A stretch of DNA of 64,000 bases, from the NCBI GenBank assembly GCA_965233665.1, contig CBDDTG010000037.1, forward strand, positions 1 through 64,000, in the 5' to 3' direction. Positions 17,759 through 25,946 of the stretch are shown here, piece by piece. The notes under the pieces were generated by a model that ran no database searches, was not told where the DNA came from, and was given only the letters and a program-made list of their open reading frames with translations. The first letter of the stretch is position 1; every line of letters begins with the position of its first letter. Both the position numbers and the translations under genes were made by a program. Source of the stretch: Bacterioplanes sp965233665. GTDB taxonomy: Bacteria > Pseudomonadota > Gammaproteobacteria > Pseudomonadales > Oceanobacteraceae.

Positions 17759-18776
17759 ATGGCTACCACTGTTGGTATTGGGGTGTTGTATTTCGGCTCA
17801 AGCCGATTTAGTGCCTGTCGATGATGCCGCTCTGGGGGAAGTGCAGGGCGCTGGCTTAGGTGTGGTATTTGAAAACTTTGCCTTTGAGGCTGGAGAATCT
17901 GTATCTGCTGGCAACCGCTTGGATATCAGTGGTATCACCAATTCTTCTGGTCAGCCGGTAGTGCTGGGGGTTAGTCAGTTTTATATTGCCGGCAGCGGCA
18001 GTAACCAGGGCGCGAATGTCATCGGTAATCCGGTCAATTTAGGGCGCTTGGCCAATCCGTTTAATCTCGAGTTGGTAAACGGAGATGTGCTAGGCATTAG
18101 CGATAAAGCCATTTTTGAATTTACGGCACCCAGCCGCTTGATCGGCCAAAGCTCTGGCAGCGACAGCATGTTGGTGTTGGCCACAGAAAATCGTACGGAA
18201 CGTCGTTTTCCTGGGTTACCTGTGGCAACGGGCAGTCGAGTTGATCGCGTGACCGGCATAGATACCAGCGTATTAACCAGTCGTGAAGGCGAGCGTCCAG
18301 ATATGGGCGTGCGCTTTGATGTCAACGTCAGCGGTACCACTGCTCAGTCACTGCAAAGCCATATTACTGGGTTGGCAGTAGATGGCAGCTATGTGCGCTT
18401 GTGGGGCGATAATAACGAAATGATCGGTAATTTGGGCATTAAAGCCGTGGCCGATAGCCTTACGTTTTTTGCCTGTAATGAAGACGGCAATAACTGTGGT
18501 GACAACGTCGTCTTTACCGATTTTATTATTGAAAGTGAACTAGGTTCAGGTGAAGACCAACCGGTGACCTTTGAGGTCGATGCCAGTGGCAACTTTACCG
18601 TTGAAGTGGGCAGTATCGCCGGCAAGAGCAACAGCTTTTATCAAAACTATTACAACAATGGTCCGCGTACGGATGTTTATATTCGCGATGTCACCGTCGC
18701 TGGACAGAGCTTCGGCAGTACGACCATATCGAACTTGCAAATTCAGTACTTAAAAGCCACCAGCAGGGACTTGTAA
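17751..18776 (+). CDS. Secreted protein, second member of the array
   Basis: The product is 341 residues with a signal peptide (TKWLPLLVLGCCISAQA). The mature start DLVPVDDAALGEVQGAGLG is a variant of the shared motif in which TGQ is replaced by QGA. The body is rich in Ser, Gly, Asn and Val and likely beta-structured. It contains SRLIGQSSGSDSMLV and two cysteines in FFACNEDGNNCGDN. The ATG lies inside the 3' end of the previous gene and the stop overlaps the next start (TAATG). Function unknown; the context suggests a co-assembled surface structure. Confidence 0.65.
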   Translation: MTKWLPLLVLGCCISAQADLVPVDDAALGEVQGAGLGVVFENFAFEAGESVSAGNRLDISGITNSSGQPVVLGVSQFYIAGSGSNQGANVIGNPVNLGRLANPFNLELVNGDVLGISDKAIFEFTAPSRLIGQSSGSDSMLVLATENRTERRFPGLPVATGSRVDRVTGIDTSVLTSREGERPDMGVRFDVNVSGTTAQSLQSHITGLAVDGSYVRLWGDNNEMIGNLGIKAVADSLTFFACNEDGNNCGDNVVFTDFIIESELGSGEDQPVTFEVDASGNFTVEVGSIAGKSNSFYQNYYNNGPRTDVYIRDVTVAGQSFGSTTISNLQIQYLKATSRDL

Positions 18777-19333
18777 TGAAAGCACTGATTCTTTCTTGTG
18801 CATTACTCACCCTGCCCGTATTGGCTTTAGAGCCTCTCGATAGCCAGGCACTGGGCGAAGTGACCGGCCAAGGTGGGGTGTATTTATCCGGTGACTTAAC
18901 CATCAATGACACCGGTGGGCCGCTGAATCGTGATGGGCCGTCGCAAAACGGCTACAGCTGGCAAACCGCCTGTGGCGTGAATACCACAGACAAGCGCTGT
19001 GGAGGTCGTATTGCTGTGAACACCGGTCAAAGCGGTGGCTGGTTGGTGCTGGATAATATTCGTGGGCGCTTTGCTTTTGAAGGTTTAACACTGACCACGC
19101 GCCGCATCGATTCTGGGTTTGATGGCGATGGCGTAAATTTTAATCGTGATGTGATGGAAATTGGCTTACCGGATCAACTCGATTACAACGACGTATCTTT
19201 TACCATTGCTAACAGCAATGCACCCAGGCCAACCGATGCCGGCTTTCAGCAAACCGATATTATGACGTTGAACATTAACGGCACTGTGAACCAGCAAGGC
19301 AATGTGTTGTTGTTCCCGACAGGAGCACCCTAA
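18776..19333 (+). CDS. Secreted protein, third member of the array
   Basis: The product is 185 residues with a signal peptide (KALILSCALLTLPVLA). The mature start LEPLDSQALGEVTGQGGVYL holds the shared motif. It is the shortest of the four. A CGVNTTDKRCGG segment near residue 62 could hold a disulfide. The start and stop each overlap the neighbouring genes by one base (TAATG), so translation is tightly coupled. No enzymatic motif is visible. Confidence 0.65.
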   Translation: MKALILSCALLTLPVLALEPLDSQALGEVTGQGGVYLSGDLTINDTGGPLNRDGPSQNGYSWQTACGVNTTDKRCGGRIAVNTGQSGGWLVLDNIRGRFAFEGLTLTTRRIDSGFDGDGVNFNRDVMEIGLPDQLDYNDVSFTIANSNAPRPTDAGFQQTDIMTLNINGTVNQQGNVLLFPTGAP

Positions 19334-21690
19334 TGAACCCTGCTCACATTGTTTTTTGGCTCTTGGCCGTCCCAGCAGCGACGCAGGCATTGCAGCCTTT
19401 GTCGGACCAAAGCTTAGGCGCCGTTACTGGCCAAGCCGGCATCACATTAGAGCAAAGTGGCCATGTCAGTGTCGGTGAGATTACCTACACCGACGATGGC
19501 AATCGCCTGCATATACAAAACATAGAACGCGGTGAACAAAGCAATATTGCTTTACCTTCTTCCGTTAAGCATGTCACCGATGTGGCGGCGGATGGCACGC
19601 TGTCCATTCACACCACGGTGGCGCCGACGGCCCTAGCCATCGGGGGTGTTCGTATTAATGATTCTTTGGCCAGCACGGGCGCTTTTCGCCTGAATTACAG
19701 TGGCAATACTCACCTACAGCTAAGGCCGAGCAATGGCCGCTATATTGAAGGCCAGGTGGATACCTCGATCTCGGACGCAGAATTAATCTGGACTACAAAC
19801 GGCCATTCCATCAGTTTTGACGACATTTTGTTTCGCGCCGATATTGACCAGTTCAGCATTGGTGATGCCTATAAGGGCGCAAAGCAAGGGCTGGATTTTG
19901 AGCTCAACCAATTTGCCTACGATTTTTCTACCGGCGGTTTAAAGCTGGGTGGTGTTTCTTTGGGCACGCTATCGGGTGAGCTGGCGTTATCTGGTAGCGC
20001 TCAACTCTATGCAGGCGGTCGCTTGGGTAACCAGGGTCTACAACTGGATGCGGCCATTAGCATTGTTAACGACAGCAGCAACTATGTGCAGTTTGTCGAC
20101 GATGGTAATGCGCTTTATATGGGCGACTTTAATGGCGCGTTAAATGTCACGGGGTTAACCATCGATGTGGCCAACGATCATTTGGCCGTGGGCATCGACC
20201 AGTTAGACGGCGCCTTCAATGCCAATCGTATTTTAATTGGTGACAGCACCCGGCCATTAGGGGCAGTGCAGTTTGATTTTCTGTTGGCGGATGACGGTGC
20301 CAATGGTCGCTATAATCGCTTGCGTTTGTATCCCGGTGTTCGCCAACCCGTGCTGGCAGCGCTACCGACAGATATCCGCCCTTATGCCAGTCAGTTTTAT
20401 CAGCCGCTTAATGCCAGCAGCGACGGGCTATCTGCCGGTATTGATTGGAACTTAACCAGCGCTAACGCCAGTTACATTGATGATAATCGCTTGGTGGTCG
20501 TCAGCGGCATTAAAAGCTACGGCTCTGGCGATGTTACTTTTGATGTGCGCGGTTTTGACCATGACAATAACAGCGCCACGGCGGATAAAACCGCCGTGGC
20601 CATTGGTCTGAATGATTTTAACGGCAGTTACAGCATCGAAGGCCTACGAGTGGGTAATAAAAGTGCGCCCCTGCAGGGCGGTGCTGAGTTATTGCTGTCG
20701 CTGGAGGTGTTTCAGGCGATGGACTTTAACCTCGATGCCTACACCTACATCACGGCGGGTGGTGTGAGTGGCGGCGGCATACAGGTTGATGGTGATTATT
20801 TATTCAGTGATACCAATATTGGCCTGTCGGTGGACGACCAGGGACAGGGCATTTGGGCCACGGGTGTGACCTACGACATTCACATGCGCCAGTTCCAATT
20901 TGATGTCAGCAACCGTGGCATCAGTGTGAATCGCGGTGAGCAATGGAGCACCATGAACATCGACGATTTGCGCTGGGGCGATAAGCTGGCAGGGCGCAGC
21001 TTGGGTCGCGTCAAACTGGAGCGCTTTGAACGCGGCTCCTCACTGGAAATTCTACCCGGCGGTGCGGGCGCTGTGTGCGTCGGTGCCAGTGCGGGCAGCC
21101 AATCCGCTTGTGATGCTGCCGGTGGGCGCTGGGAAGATCGCGGCGAAGAGGGCCTAACCGTCGCTTTAAAAGCCGCCTTTGAGCCTGAGGGCCTCACCAG
21201 CGATGGCACCATCGCGCGCAACCGCCTGACTTGGGAAAACAACCGCAACTCCGACGGCAACGGCGGCTATGTGAATGGTACTGGCACTCGCATTGAGTTT
21301 GATGGCATCAGCACCAACGATGGTTTGGGCAAAAGTGACAGCAACGATTATGGCTTTCGTGCGGATTTGAACATCGACGTCTATGAAACCAAGGTGGTGA
21401 AAAAGAGCGATGGTGAAGACAGCCAGAACGTTGATGGCAACAAGGGCGACGAGCTGATTTATGACGACAGTTCGCGCACCACTTACAGCTACGTTGAAAC
21501 CCCAACGGCGGCACAAAAACAGCTGCGCCCGCTGGGCTTTGCAGTGCAGGGCAACGTGTCGTTTAAAGACTTTCAAATTGACCAAGTCAGGCTGGGCCAT
21601 CCAACCGGCGGCACGCAAACCGTGTTTTCGGGCGTGGTGATGCAAAACATGGACATCACCACCAACCTTACGGCAACGCCGATTCGCTAA
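19333..21690 (+). CDS. Large secreted protein, fourth member of the array
   Basis: The product is 785 residues with a signal peptide (HIVFWLLAVPAATQA). The mature start LQPLSDQSLGAVTGQAGITL is the clearest version of the shared DUF6160-like motif. The body is long and probably beta-rich. Regions such as QYVQFVDDGNALYMGDFNG-like segments, IGLNDFNGSYSIEGLRVG and MNIDDLRWGDKLAGRSLG recur in related large proteins of marine gammaproteobacteria. One cysteine pair lies in AVCVGASAGSQSACDAAGG near residue 580. There is no lipobox, RTX repeat or C-terminal aromatic outer-membrane signature. It ends the operon; leuA follows after 83 bases. Confidence 0.65.
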   Translation: MNPAHIVFWLLAVPAATQALQPLSDQSLGAVTGQAGITLEQSGHVSVGEITYTDDGNRLHIQNIERGEQSNIALPSSVKHVTDVAADGTLSIHTTVAPTALAIGGVRINDSLASTGAFRLNYSGNTHLQLRPSNGRYIEGQVDTSISDAELIWTTNGHSISFDDILFRADIDQFSIGDAYKGAKQGLDFELNQFAYDFSTGGLKLGGVSLGTLSGELALSGSAQLYAGGRLGNQGLQLDAAISIVNDSSNYVQFVDDGNALYMGDFNGALNVTGLTIDVANDHLAVGIDQLDGAFNANRILIGDSTRPLGAVQFDFLLADDGANGRYNRLRLYPGVRQPVLAALPTDIRPYASQFYQPLNASSDGLSAGIDWNLTSANASYIDDNRLVVVSGIKSYGSGDVTFDVRGFDHDNNSATADKTAVAIGLNDFNGSYSIEGLRVGNKSAPLQGGAELLLSLEVFQAMDFNLDAYTYITAGGVSGGGIQVDGDYLFSDTNIGLSVDDQGQGIWATGVTYDIHMRQFQFDVSNRGISVNRGEQWSTMNIDDLRWGDKLAGRSLGRVKLERFERGSSLEILPGGAGAVCVGASAGSQSACDAAGGRWEDRGEEGLTVALKAAFEPEGLTSDGTIARNRLTWENNRNSDGNGGYVNGTGTRIEFDGISTNDGLGKSDSNDYGFRADLNIDVYETKVVKKSDGEDSQNVDGNKGDELIYDDSSRTTYSYVETPTAAQKQLRPLGFAVQGNVSFKDFQIDQVRLGHPTGGTQTVFSGVVMQNMDITTNLTATPIR

Positions 21691-21707
21691 CCTCTCTACT
21701 TTGGCAT

Positions 21708-21764
21708 CACTGGCCGTGAATTCCCCTTCGGGCGTATACTAGGCGCTCGAATTTCACGGCAGTG
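21708..21764. promoter_or_regulatory. Dyad flanking the probable leuA promoter
   Basis: CACTG-g-CCGTGAA at 21708-21720 pairs with TTCACGGCAGTG at 21753-21764, giving 12 bp with one extra base. The arms flank a -10-like TATACT at 21735-21740, and the right arm abuts the leuA ribosome-binding site. It may be an operator or loop-forming site; no -35 hexamer is clear. Confidence 0.35.
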
Positions 21765-21773
21765 GAGAAGCCC

Positions 21774-23318
21774 ATGAAAGACCGTCTGGTCATCTTCGAT
21801 ACCACCATGCGCGACGGCGAGCAAAGCCCCGGCGCATCAATGACAAAACAAGAAAAAATACGGATTGGTAAAGCCCTAGAGAAGATGCGGGTTGACGTCA
21901 TTGAGGCTGGCTTCGCTGCTGCCAGTGCCGGTGATTTTGAGTCCATCCAGGCGGTGGCGGCCAATGTGCGAGAAAGCACCATTTGCTCGCTGGCGCGGGC
22001 GGTAGATCGCGATTTGGAGCAAGCAGCGGCGGCATTAAAGAAAGCCGAGCGGGCGCGTATTCACACCTTTATCGCCACCTCGCCCATTCATATGGAGCAC
22101 AAGCTGCGCATGTCACCGGACCAGGTGGTCGAGCAAGCTGTGTATGCGGTGAAAAAAGCCCGTGGCTTTGTCGACGATGTGGAGTTCTCCTGCGAAGACG
22201 CAGGCCGCAGTGATATCGACTTTTTGTGCCGTATTATTGAAGCCACCATCGATGCCGGTGCGCGCACCATCAACATTCCCGATACCGTGGGCTATGCCAT
22301 TCCAGCGGAGTTTGGCGACAAGATCCGCATTTTATTGGAGCGCATTCCCAACGCCGATAAAGCCATCTTCTCAGTGCACTGCCACAATGATTTGGGCTTA
22401 GCGGTGGCCAACTCGCTGGCGGCGGTGGCCAATGGCGCTCGTCAGGTGGAATGCACCATCAATGGCCTGGGCGAGCGTGCCGGTAACGCCGCGCTGGAAG
22501 AAATCGTCATGGCCACGCGCACGCGCGCCGATTTGCTCGATTTAGAAACCGGCATCGACGCCACCCAAATCGTACCGACATCGCGCTTGGTGTCATCGAT
22601 TACCGGCTTCCCGGTGCAGCCTAATAAAGCCATTGTTGGCGCCAATGCCTTTGCCCATGAGTCGGGCATTCACCAAGATGGCGTGCTCAAGCACCGTGAA
22701 ACCTACGAAATTATGAAGGCCGAAGACGTTGGCTGGGGCGCCAACAAAATGGTGATGGGCAAGCACTCTGGTCGAGCGGCGTTTCGCAGCCGTTTAGAAG
22801 AGCTGGGTGTGACTTTTGAAACCGATGAGCTGCTGAACAAAGCCTTTGCCCGCTTTAAAGATCTGGCCGATAAAAAGCACGAAATCTTTGATGAAGACTT
22901 GCAAGCGCTGGTCTCTGAAACCAAGCAGGCGTTGGTGGCCGATACCTACCGTTTAATCTCGTTAGAAAGCCACTGTGCCACCGGAGAAACACCGGTAACA
23001 GAAGTGGTGGTCAGCTTTAATGGCGAAGAACACCGCTGCAAATCCCAGGGCAGTGGCCCGGTGGATGCGGCACTGAAAGCCATCGAAATGGTGGCGCAGT
23101 CGGGCGCGAACCAGCTGCTGTATTCAGTCAACGCCATTACCCAAGGCACCGACTCTCAAGGCGAGGTCACGGTGCGGTTGGAAAAAGGCGGGCGCATTGT
23201 AAATGGTCAAGGCGCCGATACTGACATCATCACGGCGTCGGCCAAGGCCTATGTTCATGCTTTGAACCAGCTGGTGGCGAGTGCCGATCGCCAGCACCCA
23301 CAAGTTGAGGGCGTGTAA
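21774..23318 (+). CDS. leuA: 2-isopropylmalate synthase
   Basis: LeuA condenses 2-oxoisovalerate with acetyl-CoA in the first committed step of leucine synthesis. The 514-residue protein has the N-terminal DTTMRDGEQSPGASM motif, metal-binding HCHNDLG near residue 202 and GLGERAGNAALEE. A HESGIHQDGVLKH segment lies near 295, and a C-terminal regulatory domain covers about 390-514, through which leucine inhibits the family. ATG 21774 follows GGAG. Only five bases separate it from the holD-like gene. No leader peptide with leucine codons was found. Confidence 0.95.
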   Translation: MKDRLVIFDTTMRDGEQSPGASMTKQEKIRIGKALEKMRVDVIEAGFAAASAGDFESIQAVAANVRESTICSLARAVDRDLEQAAAALKKAERARIHTFIATSPIHMEHKLRMSPDQVVEQAVYAVKKARGFVDDVEFSCEDAGRSDIDFLCRIIEATIDAGARTINIPDTVGYAIPAEFGDKIRILLERIPNADKAIFSVHCHNDLGLAVANSLAAVANGARQVECTINGLGERAGNAALEEIVMATRTRADLLDLETGIDATQIVPTSRLVSSITGFPVQPNKAIVGANAFAHESGIHQDGVLKHRETYEIMKAEDVGWGANKMVMGKHSGRAAFRSRLEELGVTFETDELLNKAFARFKDLADKKHEIFDEDLQALVSETKQALVADTYRLISLESHCATGETPVTEVVVSFNGEEHRCKSQGSGPVDAALKAIEMVAQSGANQLLYSVNAITQGTDSQGEVTVRLEKGGRIVNGQGADTDIITASAKAYVHALNQLVASADRQHPQVEGV

Positions 23319-23323
23319 AGCCG

Positions 23324-24022
23324 ATGTTAGAGCAGCGCCGGCTCGATTACCTTGCCGCCATGGGCATCACTCAGTGGATGCCCAGACAGCCCTTGCCTCA
23401 TGCCGCGCCATCGCGCTGGCTGCCGGATGCCTCCGACACACCGAATCATGACGAGGTCGAGCAGCTGGCGGAGCAACATCACATTCCGCCCGTGGTCGCC
23501 AGTGAGCTGCTGGAGTTAGAACAGCGTTCGCGCCCGTCGCCAGTTCCGACACCGGCACCCGTAGCGACGGACAACGACGCTCCAGCCGATGCAGCACCAG
23601 TGGATTTAACTCCGCCTCGCTTCGAGCTTTGGTTTGCGCGCGCCACGGCGCGTGGTGTCTGGGTGGTTGATGGCCAGCAAGATCTGACCTTGCTGCGGCG
23701 CTTTATGCTGCGGGTGGTCACGGCGATGGGCGCTGAGCCCGATTTAAGCGCTGAGCCAGTGCAGTTTCGTTGGCCCTTTATTGAATCGCGCCAGCACGAT
23801 CAAAGTCGCCCGGTGGCGTTGCAGGCGCTGCAGGCACAGTGGCAGTTTGTGCAGCAGCAAGGCGTCGGTTATGTCATCAGTGTGGGCTCAGATAGCCGGG
23901 ATTGGCTGGCCGCCATCGACGCCGATGTGTTTTTTCACATCGATGATTTGCAGCAATGCCTGACGTCGGCGGCGCATAAACGAGCGTTATGGCAAGCCCT
24001 GGTGTCATTGGAGTCGCTGTAA
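23324..24022 (+). CDS. holD: HolD-like protein (DNA polymerase III psi subunit), extended
   Basis: Psi links the clamp loader to chi and SSB in the replisome. The N terminus YLAAMGITQWMPRQPLP closely resembles the start of E. coli psi (LQQLGITQWSLRRP), which binds chi. The C terminus HIDDLQQCLTSAAHKRALWQ resembles its last helix. The gene lies directly upstream of rimI, as holD does in E. coli. At 232 residues it is much longer than the 137 of E. coli; the excess is a Pro/Ala-rich linker near 65-90. The match is by eye to short motifs, so a generic unknown remains possible. It overlaps rimI by one base. Confidence 0.65.
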   Translation: MLEQRRLDYLAAMGITQWMPRQPLPHAAPSRWLPDASDTPNHDEVEQLAEQHHIPPVVASELLELEQRSRPSPVPTPAPVATDNDAPADAAPVDLTPPRFELWFARATARGVWVVDGQQDLTLLRRFMLRVVTAMGAEPDLSAEPVQFRWPFIESRQHDQSRPVALQALQAQWQFVQQQGVGYVISVGSDSRDWLAAIDADVFFHIDDLQQCLTSAAHKRALWQALVSLESL

Positions 24023-24462
24023 TGATTCGGGCCGCACAGCCACAAGATCTTGCCGCCATCATGCACATAGAACGACGAGCCCACGCCTTCCCCTGGAGTG
24101 AGCAAGTGATGCAGCAGTTTTTGCAACGCCCAGGCAGTGCTTGGGTGCTGGAGCAGCAAGGTGAGCTGGTCGGCCATGCTGTGATTCGTGTCATTGCCGG
24201 CGAAGGCGAGCTTTTGACCATCGCCATTCACCCCGAGCAACAAGGGCAAGGCTTGGGGCTAAAGTTGCTGCAAGCCATATTGCAGCAGTTTGCTCAGCAA
24301 GGGGCGGAGCAATGTTTTTTAGAAGTGCGTGCCAGCAACCACAGTGCGATTCAGCTGTATGAAAAACTCGGCTTCGCCTGTGCTGGTGTGCGCAAAGACT
24401 ATTACCCTTGCGCCCAAGGGCGTGAAGACGCTTGGATATACTGCTTGGACCTGAGCGTATGA
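24022..24462 (+). CDS. rimI: Ribosomal protein S18-alanine N-acetyltransferase
   Basis: RimI acetylates the N-terminal alanine of ribosomal protein S18 using acetyl-CoA. The 146-residue GNAT-fold protein shows IMHIERRAHAFPWSEQ near the start, the acetyl-CoA loop HPEQQGQGLGLKLLQ near residue 75, and the family sequence LEVRASNHSAIQLYEKLGF near 105. The ATG overlaps the holD stop, and the stop overlaps the next start (ATGA), so it is embedded in a leuA-holD-rimI-membrane protein operon. Confidence 0.92.
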   Translation: MIRAAQPQDLAAIMHIERRAHAFPWSEQVMQQFLQRPGSAWVLEQQGELVGHAVIRVIAGEGELLTIAIHPEQQGQGLGLKLLQAILQQFAQQGAEQCFLEVRASNHSAIQLYEKLGFACAGVRKDYYPCAQGREDAWIYCLDLSV

Positions 24463-25135
24463 CGCCATGGTACGCCGCCATTCCCACGGCGATACAAATT
24501 CTAACGGCTGTTAGTGGTTTGGCTGTGCGGCGTGGGCGTTGCTGGGCAGCAACTGGCAAGCGTTGCGTGAGCACAGTACGGCGCAACATTTATTTGCTGG
24601 CAGTGTGCTGGTGATGGCCACCATGTGGGCCGGCAGTGCGGGTGTTCGTCCAGGGCTGGATTTTTATTTGCTCGGCTATACCGCTGCGGTATTGATGATG
24701 GGGCTGCGTTTGGCGCTGGTGGCGGGTTTGCTGGCGCTGCTGCTCAATTCCATTATGTTGGCCTGGTTGCAAGGCGATGCTGCCTGGCCGATGTTGGGTT
24801 ATCGCTATCTGGTGCAAATCGCGCTGCCCATGCTGTTTAGCTATGGGTTTTATCGCTGGGTGTATTTACGCATGGCGCATAACCCGTTCATTTATATGCT
24901 GGTGGCAGGCTTTTTCAACGCCGGCTTTACCCACGCAGCCGCGGATTTACTCAATGGCGGTGCTTTGTGGGCCATTGGGCTGTATAGCGCTGAGCAAATC
25001 TGGCACGACTACCTGCGTTATTTTCCGCTGACGATGTTCCCGGAGGGCATTGTAAACGGCATGTTTATCGCGGGTATGGTGGCGTTTCATCCGCTGTGGC
25101 TGAGTACCTTCGATGAGGAGTCGTATTTTCGTTGA
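24459..25135 (+). pseudogene. CbiM/ECF-permease-like membrane protein, one apparent frameshift
   Basis: The frame opens at ATG 24459 (TPWYAAIPTAIQILTAVS), overlapping rimI, and must lose one base near 24515 to join the main frame (FGCAAWALLGSNWQALREH). The rest is a multi-span membrane protein with about six segments and the conserved-looking FYRWVYLRMAHNPFIYMLVAGFFNAGFTHAAADLL. It ends MFPEGIVNGMFIAGMVAFHPLW, resembling the predicted energy-coupling-factor permease group (COG3235-like). Substrate unknown. If the break is real, translation could restart at TTG 24539 or ATG 24614. A duplicated T (AGT-TGG) would repair it, so a base-calling error is likely. Confidence 0.6.
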
Positions 25136-25144
25136 GGCCGTACC

Positions 25145-25408
25145 AGTGTCCTGAGTCAGAAGTTCGCATATTTTCAGAGCGAATGGAAAGCGCTAGTACA
25201 AGGCGCTGTTCGTAGGAAATATCGGGATCTTTTCAAGAGCAGCAACGCCGTAATGGGGCTTTCCATTCGTTCCCTTAGGGCTCGCCCTTCAAGCCCTCTG
25301 GCTTCGTTCTGCCTCTTGCCAATGGAACCACCATTGCCTGTGAGGCACGCCTCGCCAAAGAACTTGGATGGCCCGCTGAAAGCATGCGAACTTCTGACTC
25401 AGGACACT
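25145..25408. mobile_element. MITE-like element with about 31-bp terminal inverted repeats
   Basis: The left end AGTGTCCTGAGTCAGAAGTT continues to 25176; the right end at 25375-25408 is its complement with two mismatches. The element is 264 bp and encodes no credible protein. An internal inverted pair GAATGGAAAG (25181-) and CTTTCCATTC (25259-) could fold the centre. It is the only gap between the membrane protein gene and regA, and its right end overlaps the regA stop codon. No clear target duplication was seen. A transposase acting in trans is inferred. Confidence 0.6.
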
Positions 25409-25937
25409 AGCGCGGCGCGTATTTCTGTAATTTGCGCTGCAAAGTGCGACGGTGCATGTTGAGTGCCCGAGCTGTGGCCGAAATATTGCCCTCGTGCTCA
25501 TTTAACACCCGTTGAATATGCTCCCACTCCATGCGATCCACCGACATCACTTCTCCTGGCTCTGTCTCGGCCAGCTCCTCGTTGTCATCATCAGCAAACG
25601 CGCGCAGCAACTCGTGAATGGTGGCGGGCTTGTGCAAGTAGTTGTGCGCGCCTTGTTTAACCGCCTCAACGGCCGTGGCAATGCTGGCATAGCCCGTCAG
25701 CATGACGATGCGACAGCTGGGTAGCAATTGGCGTAATGGTTGAATCAGTTGCAGGCCAGAGGCCTCTGCTAAGCGCAAATCCAGGGCGATCCAGTGAGGC
25801 TCAAACTCGCGTGCTTGCAGCAGCGCTTGCTCGCCATCACAGGCGGTAGCAACCTCATAGCCACGACGGCTAAGGCCGCGAGCCAGTACTTCAGTAAAGT
25901 GCGGATCATCGTCAACAATCAGCAAGCGGGTCGACAT
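25407..25937 (-). CDS. regA: Redox response regulator RegA/PrrA/ActR-like
   Basis: RegA controls respiration, photosynthesis or carbon and nitrogen genes in response to redox state when phosphorylated by RegB. The 176-residue protein has a receiver domain with acidic DDD near residue 10, phospho-acceptor Asp53 (IALDLRL) and the lysine of LHKPATIHELLRAF. After a short acidic linker comes a Fis-type helix-turn-helix (IQRVLNEHEGNISATARAL NMHRRTLQRKL). It starts nine bases after regB on the same strand. The stop codon is the edge of the MITE-like element, so the 3' untranslated region has been replaced. Confidence 0.88.
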   Translation of the reverse strand: MSTRLLIVDDDPHFTEVLARGLSRRGYEVATACDGEQALLQAREFEPHWIALDLRLAEASGLQLIQPLRQLLPSCRIVMLTGYASIATAVEAVKQGAHNYLHKPATIHELLRAFADDDNEELAETEPGEVMSVDRMEWEHIQRVLNEHEGNISATARALNMHRRTLQRKLQKYAPR

Positions 25938-25946
25938 GGGTTAGCC

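Noticed and set aside
25253..25462. Short open frame spanning the MITE-like element and the end of regA
   Set aside because: It runs through the inverted repeat and antisense to regA, with no ribosome-binding site; it is a by-product of the element sequence.
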